Below are positions 1 to 12,350 of a stretch of 64,000 bases of DNA, one piece after another (position 1 is the first letter of the stretch; each line of letters starts with the position of its first letter). The stretch comes from Norana najaformis (Eukaryota > Annelida > Clitellata > Crassiclitellata > Hormogastridae). A model generated the notes under the pieces. The model was not told the origin of the DNA, made no database searches, and saw only the letters and a list, made by a program, of their open reading frames with translations. The DNA lies in contig OZ029922.1 of NCBI GenBank assembly GCA_964023275.1, forward strand, positions 671,501 to 735,500, given 5' to 3'. A program made the position numbers and the translations under genes.

Positions 1-690
1 ATCCATGCTCCGACGCTCATAAAGTGCCGCCAATGTCCAGGCACATAGTCTACATACGTGCACACAGAAACTAGAGTATGCACGTCAGATTATCTTTCCA
101 AACAAATATCTAGCACGAAGACAATAGTGGCACTGACAATAAAGGCTTGACCTATTGCTGTGCATGTTGGATTGGCATGGTCTTGAATTGCTAACGCGTT
201 TGCCTTGAACCTCTAAGTCGGATATTCTAATCCCGCATAATAATGGTTGCTTGTCTGGTTGTTGGATTGATTTTGTCTTGTTTGCACTTCAGCCAAATGA
301 TTTGTCAACCCACCAACCACAACTATTAAGTATTAATGGTGAAAGAGGCGTACTATGACATATTCTTAACTTATCCACCATAGCCTACCTTTTATCCCTT
401 ACTTCATGGACATCGACGGTAGTGAATGATTGGATTAAAGAGAAAGGTTTCAACTAAAACACAGTCGGCTGTGGGCGATAGGCGGTGACAACTGGACAGT
501 GAAACTTTTAAAATCAGGTTATTATTCCTGCGTTGTATCGTTTTTACTTACTGCCATATGATTTTTGATGAGGATGTGTTGTCGAAATCTTAAAGAAGAG
601 AAACATTAATTTACACATTTAAAAATCTTATTTTATGTATCTATTTATTTAAATCACTTATAACGAGCGCAGTGTCAGTACACCCGAATC
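1..690. other. No gene seen; possible SINE remnant
   Basis: Around 165-345 a GCTAACGCGTTTGCCTTGAA stretch followed by TATTCTAATCCCG looks like a worn tRNA-derived head. Nothing else supportable. Confidence 0.3.
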
Positions 691-1400
691 TGAGGCGCGG
701 ATGTATGTTCGCTAGGGGCCAAGATGTAGGCCTAATCATGCAAAAGCCAGGGTGAAGTAGTTAATCATAAGAAGTGATTTAAAAGATGATAGCGAGTTTG
801 CAAGTAAGGCATTTTGTGATAGACGATTCCAAATACGAGCAGCACAACAAGTAAAGGCACATGCATGATTCTACAATTGTTCTGAACCTAGGTTCTTGCA
901 ATAAACCAGTATCAGAAGAATGCAAGAATCTAGGAGGGCGATATAGAGTCAGCAATGAATTAAGATATGATCGAAGGCCGGTGTTTTGAACCTTAAAGAT
1001 CAAGCATGGACTTTGAAAGTAAATACGCCATTCAGCAGGAACCCAGTGAAAAGCACCAAGAAGTTCTAATGCATTCGATGAAGAAGAACATGTCACAACC
1101 CTAGAAAGAGAGCTTTGAACCCTCTTGAGCTTTTTTGCATTAAAAGAGGTTATACCATATAACACCGAGAACCAACAAGTGCACAAGCCACTGTTTTAGC
1201 CATGTCGTTTGTCAGAGAATGTCTGATGTGACGAAATGCCTTTAAAAGACCTGCAAATCGAAGATACGTGTGAAGTCATAGTGAGCGAATTGTCAGTGGT
1301 AACACCCGAGATTTTTAATTTTGTCTGATAGTGGGATTTAGGTCCACAGATAACGCACTCATTGTTATTTGAATTTAAGTGGTAATGGTTTATCAATTTT
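690..1400 (-). mobile_element. Decayed CR1/L2-like LINE fragment
   Basis: Minus-strand frames carry LHLNSNNNECVICG and NSLTMTSHVSSICRSF, then LKRVQSSLSRVV and FHWVPAEWRIYF. These match in order the C-terminal RT region of the intact LINE at 52.9-56.1 kb (KLLLNPSKTEFLLLG, LQRVQNSLARAI, LHWLPVQQRICF). It is 5'-truncated and frameshifted. Confidence 0.75.
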
Positions 1401-2448
1401 CATAGCCGCTTCATTTGCCAAAAGAGTTGAAGTAGAAATCTTTCACCAAGTTATAGGTACTTGTAACACATGTAGCTACAGTTCTTTGTTGCCGATTAAA
1501 CTCCGAACTGTTGTAAAAGAAGTATCAAACTAAACTTGTGTTACTGCATTGAATTCGGTCTATTGGTGTTGATTATTATGCCTTTTGACCCTGCAGTAAT
1601 ATATAGAAGATAGGCTAGGATTTAAAAAGAATCATTTCTACATAAAAAAGCGTGTTTATAATTGTAGCTGGCAACAGTTTTACAAAGAACAACCAGATGA
1701 AACTGGTATTGCTGACCTCTTTGACAGACGACCTTCAGTTTATCTGAGCATTCGATTGTCTTCCATTAACCATTAGATGAATTGATTGAAATACAGTCTC
1801 CAGTTAATGATCACAATCGTCAGACCAATTGATGTATTTAATTTCGTCTTCTTCAGTTGCTATAAAAATTCTGAACTAAGTTGATTAAATTGTTCAGATT
1901 CACTAACATTCCATCTCTTTCGCTGCTCCAATTCTAAACATCATCCACAGTAGTCGTCTCACTATCGACCTTCATGACACATGTATCTTGACGTGGAGCC
2001 AAACCTGCAGGCCTTACCTGCCTACCAACTTTCTTTTTGACTGAGCGACTGTGAAGGCCCCTACAATATCTTTAGAAATTGTACCAATCAACATCATTTA
2101 GCACTTTCAAATCTGCGCTGTTCTTGGTTCAATTCCAATTTAAGTCGGCCATAGTGAGATACACATAAGCTGAGGCAGCTCTTTTCAGATTGCTGTTAAT
2201 GAAATAATTTATTAAATACCATTTTTATGCAAGGAGTGAAGTATTATCATGCTAACTTCTTTAAAGCAGCGCTTACAAAATAAATTGTACATTAATTCTT
2301 AACTTTGCATTACTGTTGCGCATCTTACGCCTTCAATGATCCTCAGCGCATTGCAACCTTTTATTATACAATAAACAAACACGATAATATTGCGTAAATT
2401 TAGAATTTTACACATGTGAGCAGAAGAAGATTTTAGCAAATGTTTTAC

Positions 2449-2751
2449 CCCCAGAAAGGTCTGGATCAGAATTTGGTTGTTCATCTAACCCCGACCAATC
2501 GTCGTATCTATAGTTTCTCCCGGATGTCCATACAGTAGAACCAATCAGATGTGAATGACGATAATTTGCAAAAACATCTTGTTCATTTCTATTACGAATG
2601 ACAGGTAGTGTTGAGTTTCTGGAATTGCACAGTTGCCATGCCGAGTTCCAATCTACCCCAAAGTCCCAGGCTTTAAAATAGCAGACGCTATCGTCGTTGA
2701 CATTCACGCATGTCTCTTTGCGTGACGAAGTTTGGCTGATCAGTGCAAAAT
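2449..2751 (-). CDS. Partial CTLD exon with QPN motif
   Basis: A phase 1 to phase 1 exon of 101 codons. The acceptor follows a pyrimidine-rich tract and the donor reads G then GTAAAA. It begins with the end of a hydrophobic segment (FALIS), as array exon 2 does, then TCVN, SVCYF, WNSAWQLC, TLPVI, VWTSG and WSGLDEQPN. These are ordered CTLD landmarks, closer to canonical CTLDs than the plus-strand CTLD1s. QPN is intermediate between galactose-type QPD and mannose-type EPN. A possible second half is the short minus frame near 2350-2299 with CNAL and VRCAT, but it lacks a clear WxD. No signal exon, TM or tail was found, so the gene may be truncated or decaying. Confidence 0.5.
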
Positions 2752-3694
2752 CTTAAGATACATACAGCAAAGGAACTCCTTAAGACGGATTTGACATGCA
2801 ATATGGCAAAATATAATAACGACAGCTCATTATGATTGTTTTTTAAAACCCAGTATTTTGATCATTTAATTAGTTAAATTGATCAAGTGAATAAAAGAAT
2901 TTGTGCACAAATTTGAAATAATTCTACGGAAATTAGATAGTGGTGCCTAATAAATCCAAAAATATAATTGCTAAGTTGGATCAAACGATGAAATTTTAGG
3001 GCTAAACAAATTTGCATTTCATGATCACGATTACTGAACCCGTGTACAACTCTGGACCTTCGTTACTCATGTTAACTGAGTATGAGCATTCGTCATTTTG
3101 CATGAATTTGATCCGCCCTGTTATTAGTAGCGACATCGTAACTCTGATCTGTATATTTCATATAGGGTACGATCAGGCTCATTTATCGAAGAAAAATGAC
3201 TACTCACCGAAGACTATAAGCAATACAACATTTAGACCGTTAGATCTACGTTGTCCATTTGAAGACATTTGCTGATTGCTTTGGCTGCCGTTAACGAAGT
3301 CTCAAATAACAGCAGCGAAAAAGGACACTCGCAGAATTTCCAGTGACACGGATATTCCCATATTAGCGGTTATTGTCTGCATTAATTAGTTGTATTCGTT
3401 AATCATCAAGACTACTGAACCCTTCGGTAATTATGATAATGATGGATCCGGATTTGAATAGGAAATTTAGCTGTTGTCACATGCTAACGTCAGTTGACTT
3501 GCATCGATGCCTAGCAGTAAATGCTACACACGGTTTAATTGCATATCGAAATTTGCCTTTCCCTCTTCCATCTAAGTTACAATTAATCGCTGTGTTTCTT
3601 TGCGTGCTTCACTGTTTCTGAGTTTATATGTGTCTGGTTTTGTGTTTCTGTTTGAGTTTATGTTTGTCTTTTATATCATTTCAGTATTTACTTA

Positions 3695-3840
3695 GCGCCA
3701 CTATATAACGACGACACATCAATCGATGGCGCCGAGCAATTGTTTTTACATAGTAACCGTCTCAGAGAAAGGGACTCAAACCCACACATTCCGCGTTAGA
3801 AGACTAGCGCTCAAACCAATCGGCTGCCGTATCATTTTTT
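3695..3840 (-). mobile_element. tRNA-derived SINE
   Basis: Same family as 20110-20275: TCAATCGATGGCGCCGAGCA body and a B-box-like GGGTTTGAGTCC on the minus strand. Confidence 0.55.
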
Positions 3841-4204
3841 ATACTTCTCAGACATTTGTGTATTTATAGAAATTTTATGTTTGTTTGTGTGCATTCTTGC
3901 TATAGGTATATCGCCCTTTAAATACTTTATTACAGTTCAAGTCACTGCGTAGCGACCTTGGACAAGTGGCTCACCCACAACTATCTGTGAGAAAGGCAAC
4001 GGGAAACCAACTCACTCATCTCATCCCTGGGTGGCATAAAGCCAGTGAACCTGCCTTAGGGCAGAGAAATCTTCATCATCATCACTGTGTATATATTTAT
4101 ATATATTCTCAAGTCACGCTGTCAAATTGGCAAATGTCCATCGTCAGACTTAAATATCTCATTTACAATACAGATTCTTAGTCTAAACACCACCAAAGTT
4201 AGCC

Positions 4205-4335
4205 ACACGACAAACTCCATGTCTTAAATAAAGTTGTTTCAACTACTACTGCGCCTATGAATAAGCTGGTTCTTCCGACTTGGGTTTTTCTGGGCGCTGT
4301 GGAAATCTCGAGATTATGATTACCATTACTCAACC
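4205..4335 (+). repeat. Interspersed repeat, family 2
   Basis: Short copy with ATGAATAAGCTGGTT and GGCGCTGTGGAAATCTCGAG. A weaker copy lies near 1905-2070. Confidence 0.5.
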
Positions 4336-6576
4336 CCTTAAGCAGACTCCCATTTTCCTGTTTCAACGCATAGACTAACGCTGCAAACCGGTGTGCATAT
4401 ACATGCTTAAACATCGTCACTTACGAAAACGGAAGTTCAACTTCCTTCTCTCCTTCTTCGAAGCTTGAACTTCCTCCTATTCTTCAAGACATCGCCTCCA
4501 GGGTCCGTCGATCAGAGACCTTCGAATTCTTCACATCCGTCTATCTCAAGTTTGCTCTATCAATTCTCGACTATCCGTGCAGTGCTATTCAACTAGTCAT
4601 CCTGTTACTAGGCTGCAGTGAACAACCGCCCATCCTTCACTCAAGTTAAAGCACTTTAAAAAGAAATTTATGATAAACATCGAGATCAAAAATCACGATC
4701 CGACAATCAGAATTTTACCAGTGGAAACATTCTAAAGAAACATTTTCAGCTTATCATGTCTTATCGAAACGGATCTGCCATAGAGCCTTGTTTCAGTGTC
4801 TTTAAGAAGTTTTATTAAAGGCGCAACGTAAATATTCAGATAAAATGCATGCATTGCGAATTTGAGGGAAATTGGTGAAAGAAGCGCATTACAAATGAGT
4901 GTTTACCTTGCAAGACATGTAAACAAAGCTCAACAAATACCTTATCTAACTTTGCCTTATCCGTTAGCATTCCTGAAATAATAGGTACGGTGTTATTAAT
5001 TTATTAAATATCATTGCCTAATTAATTTGTCACCATGTAACTGTGTACATATTAGTCGTAGTATTATTTAAATAAAAAGATAACACTAGCTTCAACGTAA
5101 TTAATTTCAGCAATGGTTTTAAAAGATAAAGTTAAATGTAAAATGTATATGTACACAGTTTTCTCTAGGACTCGACCCTGCTCACTTTGCAATGAATTTA
5201 TCTGGTGAGATCTTTCACCACCGCTTCCCGTTTGAATAGGCGCCACGCCACTTAAGGTCCCCGTTCAAGGACCAAGCTAACCAGAGATGCAAATCTCTGA
5301 AATAGCCACGGTTAAGTTCGACGTCAGCGGCCCATAAGATGTAGCTAGGCAATCAAAACTACTTGGGTGTTCACAATTTCTAGCGAAACTTGTCAATTCA
5401 ACTGCTTAGTCGGACTGTTCAGTTATCAATATTTAATCCGTAATTTGCAGTTCCGAGAGGGTAAAACACTGAACCGTGCTTGGCTACTATACTGAGTCTA
5501 AACTCAGTAGCGGGAAAGATATTTTGTTCAACCAGTCTGTTTGTCTGTCTGTCGGTCAATGATAGCTCCACCCATCCACTAAAACCCTTTTACACACCCA
5601 AATTCATTTCATTTATCCATCTATCCATCTATCCATGCATCCATCAGTCAACGTTTTACGGCCACATCAATGCAAATAAGATCAATAGCAATTGCTTCAA
5701 TCCAAAATAAAATAGTTTGTACCAGTTTTCAAGAAAAACACTCGCGGACCAGCCTCTATATGAACCATGTTAGTAAGTTCAGAAGCTAAGTTTAAATCCG
5801 CTTTCCTAATCGCTTACTAAATACTGGCTAAAGTCAAACACATCATAGGCCTACAGTGGTATTAGTCACTGCTATAAATTCACTTTCATACAAAGCCGCC
5901 AAACTGAGGAAATTAGTATGACCCAATTTCCTCGTGCAATTAGTTAATGTGTCCGTTTTCGCTTAATGTACAGTCAATAGTAAAGCTCAAACAGTTATTA
6001 ATGTAGTCAACTCTTATCCGTAGGCTTCCAGCTTAGGACAGAGATGTGTTCTCCTAGAAAACGTTTAGCTATAAACTTAGAAGCTTGAAAGTCAAAATGC
6101 AAGATATAATAGGGAGACCCAACTTTTCATAAAACAGACGCTAACTAATTCACTGTCGAAATCTAATAATACAGACCGAGTTCCTTAAAGGACTATATTG
6201 AAGTCTCATCTTTGTTGCAAAATTTTGGCATAAGCCTCAATAACTAAACAAGACGTATTTGTTGAAAGCATCATAAATTCATTTAAAAGAATTGCAGTTT
6301 CTACACGTAAAATTTACGCTGAAGAGGTTCGCGGTGTCTACATTTATTAAAGCGAAGCCTTAAAGACACAACTAAACTTTTGCACGTGTATTCCATTTTA
6401 GCCTGAGAATCAGCCTAACATTGACAACAGATTTCTAATGTCCTGAATACGGTAAATAAGTTTGTCTTTCTGTTAACCATTTTAATATAAAATACATCGA
6501 ATTGTATCCATCAATCAAATACAATTTCTCATTGTTTTCCTTACATGATCTAAATACGAGCGCACAACACTCGCCA

Positions 6577-8845
6577 CTATAGTGGAGGAATTACAGGGTG
6601 GACCAACACCTGACCAATTGGGTCGCCTACAGCCATTTTGTTATCCACGCCGGTACTAATTTCACCTCTAGAGATACCTCGACTAGGGTCCTGTACCTCC
6701 AGATCCGGATCCTTAGCCAATGAATAGATAGCTGGACAGGACTGCTCAGGGGCTGAGTCATTTCTAACTGTGGTCACCATAGGTTCCATCTCGACGTAGA
6801 TGACCGGCTGACTGGACGGCACAACAGTGGAAGGACCAGTCAGCATTTGGGTTTCAGTGCCCTCAGAGGGTTTTCCAGGCTTTCCAACTTCGTCGTCAAA
6901 ATCGAGAGCAGCATAGACGATTGCCTTCTCGCCTGAATCCTCTAGTCTATCGGCGCTGGTAGCAAGATCCTCAGCGCGTGGAATGACGGCGTAGTAACCC
7001 TGAATCTCTTCCTGTGATCGGGGATCTTTTTCCGTGTCCTTCTGTTCCTGCTTCGGGTCACCTTGCACTATGGACTGAGCTCGAATGACCTCGACTCGTT
7101 GACCCTGAGCCATCCTTATCGAGTTTGCGTGTGCGGGGCGTGGCCCTTGGGGTCGATTGTGGTCGGACCTCGTCTGTTGTCGAAGCTCTCTGGAAAACGT
7201 ACACAACTCTTCAGCAATAAGCACAATCCTACCAGAGACAACACTTACTCACTTCAGTCAACAACGCTTTGAAAAGCTCTCAAAATGCACTATACAAATG
7301 TTGAGATATACACATAGTCAGTGCTAGTATAAGTTGGTGTTAATGTCATAGTCAGTGCCGATGTTAGTTTTAGTTAGCTTTAGTGTTACTTAGTTCTTCG
7401 AGAAACGCAAGCATCTCTAAAGCAACAAACAAAATCCTAACAGAGATAACATTCACTATGTGAACAAAGCTTTTGATAGGCTCTCAAAATTCCTGTACGC
7501 ATAATAGGAATATATTTATAGTCAGTTTTAATGTTAGTTTTAGTGCTAGTTTCAGTCTTATTTAGTAAGCTGTTTAGTTACTTAGTTATCTTCCTCTGCG
7601 ACGAAAAACAACAAGAAGTCATTAGTTAGATATACTACATTTGTATAGATAGCGCCTTTTAGGAACCTCTCGAAGACTCTTCACCAGCCAAATTGATGTA
7701 TTAATCAGTAAGAAATGGCAGACTTTAATTAATACTGGACCTGTTACAGTTCATACTAACCTTGTCGATTTCCTGACGAATACCGCAACGACTATAATAA
7801 TGATAATACTCGCAGTGATTATGACGCCTCCAATGCAGACGACTATGATAACTTGTGCCATAAAATACAAATAAACAAATTAATCAGTTAGGTATTATCC
7901 AACATTTAGACAATTTATTCTACTGCATTTGCCAATTTTATAACGCCTCATTTAGAATAAACTAATCAGTGGCACTCAAAGCATGAGAGCCCCGAGCAAA
8001 TAGGTGAGAAAGCTGTTGACTGATAATACAGTTGCGTACTGCCCAGCAAATTCAACTCTCGTCTTTGTTCACTCCTCAGACTCTCGTCCACTCGCTCATC
8101 AGACGCTTTTGTACTTTTAACTTTTGAGGAATACCTGTACTGATTCCTCTTCTCATCATTCTCGCCGTTCCAATTCCACACACCATGCATCCACTATAGC
8201 CGTCCTTCTGTCTACCTGCATGATCCTTGGATCTGGACTTGGAACTGAATCTGACCTGACCTACCTATCCATTTTGTTTTGACTGAGCTGTTTCCCACGG
8301 CTTAGCTTTCTCTGGGCGCTGTAGAAATCTCTAGTTTACGACTACCCTGAACTAGAATAGTATTGGGATGCCTTGTGATTTATGACACGGCACTGTAATG
8401 TCTACAAAGAAGATCAGGTTAGGATACTGTAAATTTCTTGACTAAATCCAATAACTGAATTACATGAATTTATTTTACCTGTTCATGTTATGATTTCATT
8501 TATTTACTAGTTCATTCAAAAGTTTCTTACGCGTAATTTGGTCGGGACCCTCAGAAGACTGCGAAGTCGCTGACGTTGATTCTAAAATAGTGATGCAAAC
8601 TTTAAAACAGCTACCCCATCAACAACGTCATATGTTAAAGATATGGTGAGAATCTAACATTATACGCATAAGGGCTTCATATGCCCTACATACATACGTA
8701 TACTTGTCCTCTTAAATGATTCATGGTTTAATTATGCTTGCTGAACTGCATTAAAGGCAGTCAAATGCAAACCGATTTTGAAAACCAACTTTTGGAAATG
8801 TATGAACGAAAGCCTAGAAGAAAATAAAATGTACTTACCAGCCAT
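6577..8845 (-). CDS. Transmembrane-adaptor-like protein with YxxI, ITIM and YxxM motifs
   Basis: Four minus-strand exons: 8845-8839 (ATGGCTG), 8581-8531, 7851-7761 (TM), 7189-6577 (tail and stop); phases 1, 1, 2 like the plus-strand array; 253 aa. An in-frame TAG lies 12 bases upstream of the ATG. There is no signal peptide: residues 1-19 are Ser/Thr-rich, 20-45 a hydrophobic segment, followed by RKSTR. The tail has YYAVI (Y116), IVYAALDF (Y142, perfect ITIM core), VIYVEM (Y181, YxxM as bound by PI3K p85) and AIYSLA (Y205). Short ectodomain, one TM and a long tyrosine-rich tail is the layout of leukocyte adaptors such as LAT, LAX, SIT and TRIM; that is analogy of form, not shown homology. An unseen upstream exon could add an ectodomain. 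Confidence 0.65.
8125..8345 (+). repeat. Interspersed repeat, family 2
   Basis: Second clear copy of the family described at 24420-24640, ending in GGGCGCTGTAGAAATCTC. It lies in the intron between the short S/T-rich exon and the TM exon of the adaptor-like gene, on the opposite strand to that gene. Confidence 0.6.
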
Positions 8846-8849
8846 TGTT

Positions 8850-11800
8850 ACTAACTAGATATTCTCACACGAGATCCATGACATAGTCAGAAACTGCCTC
8901 TGGCGTGACTCTTATTAAGCCTCCGATTCTTAAAATCCTCGATTTCAGACTTTAAACAATATTTCAGTTATATAACAAAGAAATTAAATACTAAAAAGGA
9001 TTTAATAAGTTTATGTTTGAAGCTTAGAATGTTGTCTGAATTGTGTAGTCCAGCCAAGGCAAAACGACAACAGGAAACCTAAATCTAAAACTAGCAACAT
9101 CCGTGACACAAGACTAATAACATCACGACCATTATCTTCAGTATACAGCATAACGTATTCTTAATATCCGTAATTGTTTGTTCATACACATATCTAAATC
9201 ATATATACATATGCCGTACATATGTCGAATCTATTAATATGCTATATATTATTATATATAGTCTATATAATCTAGATGATGTAGAAGTGCACACAGCTGA
9301 TCTATATGCTTCTAGGCCTATGGCTTTAGCGAACACATGGGAGATATGATTATAAGTAATGTGTAGCTCACAGTGTACAAGTAAAACTGTCGGACTTTGC
9401 AATATGAATAAGCTATTAATTATAAACAGTGGAAGACGACCCTGAATTCAAAATGCAGTAGAGAAAAACTGAAAATGATATCAATAACACAGACGATGGT
9501 TCAAATGTAAAATCCAAGGTCGAGTTTTACTGTACTGTAGATATAAATTGCTGTATAAACATAGTGCAATGCCCCATGAAAAAATGGTCTCATTGTGAGA
9601 AATTGTTAACTGGAACATTTCTTACATTTTGCCAGAAAATTGCTAAGCAGGAAATGAAATCATTTTGTTGAAACAAAAAAACAGCAAAAGACCTAATTTG
9701 TTGAAAATGCTAAGCAGAAAATGATCTAATTTTGCTGGCAATTTTAAGTATAAAAATGATTTAAGTTATATCAGAAAATGCTATGCGAATGCATTCTTTG
9801 CTTAAAAAAAATATTCCCAGTTTTGCAAGGGATTGCCGCTAGTTTTGCTTGAAAGTGTTATGCCAGACATGATCTCAGCATCCAATACATGATTTAAGTA
9901 TTTATGCAGAATTGCTGTCAGTCTACTGCAGTTGCATTATCAACAGCTAATAAATAGTGCTTCAGAAAAGAATATGCGAGTACGACCTCAGCGTTGACGA
10001 TGTGAACGATGAATTAATATTATCGCTGATATATTACCCAATTCACACAGAAGAGAGACCCTAATAAACATAAAGCAGCATACCAAATTGTCTAATTATG
10101 TACTACAATGTCACTGCTCTGTGTGCAAAGTGATTGTGATTATATCTTGGAAAAGCTAGATTGTTATTAGAGCGTTAATGAACTTGCTAAGCTAGGTAGT
10201 CTAAGCTAACTAGTCATATATAGTACGGGCATGATAATGAAGAGAGAGAAAGAGGCATTTGGACAATTGTGTGGCACGTTTTTAGAGCCATTCAAATCGT
10301 CGTGACTACAATTAGTCCATGCAAATGTGTGCATACATGTACTATAGGGCTTTTATATAGCACCTTGTAGGAATTTCGCAAAGACTAAACAAGGCATGAG
10401 TAAATGTATTGCGTATCCTTTCATTTTAACTGACCTACATATATGTGGATAATTAAGCCTCGATGTATGCACTGCACATGGCTAATGCGATTGTGCAGGA
10501 GACGATGTTATAAGCGAAAGACGACAGTGTTGAAGCCTTGTAATTCATCGATATTCTGTGCAATCGCTAGTCATAGAATGTGTGACATGCAGTGGCAAAA
10601 TGCTTGATTATACTCTCTTACAGAAGCTCATCAAAAGCGTGATTCTGAGGTATGAGAATCCTTCTACTGAGGAGCAAACAATACCACATAAAAAATCCAA
10701 AGACAGGACACCTTGTACCTCCAAAAATACGTCTGTTGTTTACCAAACCCCGAAGAATGGAGGACTAAGTGGGCATAAGGTAATGTAGTATTCCATAGAC
10801 GGTCACCGGTCAAAGTACTAACCCGGCTACGCAACGTAAATGCGCCTGCCAGCGTCGTATCAACAGCGCCAGGCTGCAACATGTAAACACGGCAATAACC
10901 TTGGCCTTAAAAGTGAACAAGGCACGATATACCGTATTATTGATACGCTCCACAGACTTTGAACTGTAGATACAAAGCACGATGTATGCATTAAATCGTT
11001 CTTGAGTAGCAAGTCTTTGTCAAAGCCCCATACAGTAGCTATTGAAGGCTCAATGCCTTGAATAAGTCTTACCGTTCTAGAACGAATCCCATGGATGAAC
11101 ACAAGACTCAGTCTTGCACTGTGTCTAGGCCTACGCAAGCAAAAATTGACAATATTTTAGCATATAGATGCATAGACCATTTAAATATTTTTATTCAGGT
11201 GGAACATCAGCTTAGATGAGGTCACTAGAACGCGGAAGTTAAGAGATCTGTGAAAAGCATGGTTCTACACTTTTATGTACAAAGCAAATCAGATGTTGTG
11301 TAGCTTTTAATTACATTTTAGTATCTGAAGTATTTTATTATTTCTTTGATGTATAACATGAAATAATAGTTTACTGGGTGGTTAATTATGATTGAAAATG
11401 TTCAGTAATCTTCCGTGTACTTGGCACCTACCCCTTGGTTTCCTTATGCCGACAAACCTAAAGCACCAATGTACATGAATTGCAAGCTGAAGTACAACAA
11501 GCCATTAGTCGTACATTCAAGCGCAACTACCTGTTTCCTAATGTACAATACGGAAACATTTAGTGATTCATGCACAAAGAGATACTCTGTGCATCGTATC
11601 CATGCAATAACGAAGCCTTTTTCATAGTTTAAATTTTTTAATTTAGACTGTTCTTATGTGACCCGATTATAAGGTATTGTAAAAATAAATTGCAGTGCAG
11701 AACCCAAATTTTCTTAGCAGAAATTAGCCAACATCTTCTAAGAGAAACTTGGAGGACAAAATCCCCTGATTGCAAAATATGTGTGCCTCAAGATGCCAGA

Positions 11801-12345
11801 TTTTAGTCTACAGCGTATTGACACATCAAAGGCAGTCTTTGCTGCGAGACTCACTCAGCAGATCAAAGTAGCCATGCCGAATCTGTCGCATGCTATCGTC
11901 TTCATTTGTTTGACTATTGTTCCGTCTGGGCTTTAGCAATACGATAAAACTACTATTATGAAGATACACGCTGGTCAAGTATGAAAGATGAGAGCGTAAT
12001 AGTGGCATAAAATTGCTATAAAAATACAATACATAGCCAATACCAAATGCAAGAAACCATTTAAAAGGGAGCTTGCATGTAGGCTAGTTATATCAACGTT
12101 TGACTCATTAGCTTACAGTTCACGACCTAGACTTCTGTATATACGATCTATGTTTAATACATGTCTGTGTAAACATTTATATGCTGTTCTATTCAATTCT
12201 ATTACGCACGCACAGGCAAAGAAAAGAAACGAATGCAGCCTACACTTCAGACACGACTTATACAAAACCCAGAAGCCATCAAGTTAATTCATATGCCAAT
12301 CTACACAGTTAGATTACACAAGTATCTTTGGATAACACAAAGAAC
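8850..12345. other. Intergenic between the minus adaptor-like gene and array member A
   Basis: AT-rich; divergent arrangement of the two flanking genes. 9600-9800 has loose repeats of AAAATGCTAAGCAG. A possible tail relic is at 10640-10788. Confidence 0.5.
10640..10788 (+). pseudogene. Possible relic of a tyrosine-motif tail exon
   Basis: The frame contains RYENPSTEE, KKSKDR and SVVYQTPKN before a stop. VVYQTP recalls VYTVPEF and IIYSTPEF of the array tails, and YENP is a YxN motif. An acceptor at the AG before GTATGAG would be phase 2, as in the family, but its pyrimidine tract is weak and no TM exon lies upstream. Confidence 0.25.
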
Positions 12346-12350
12346 AAGAA

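Larger units (their letters stand above)
2760..6570. other. Intergenic or intronic, no exon recognised
   Basis: Holds one SINE (3695-3840), a family 2 repeat (4205-4335) and CCAT microsatellite. A signal exon for the minus CTLD gene would be expected here but none was convincing. Confidence 0.5.
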
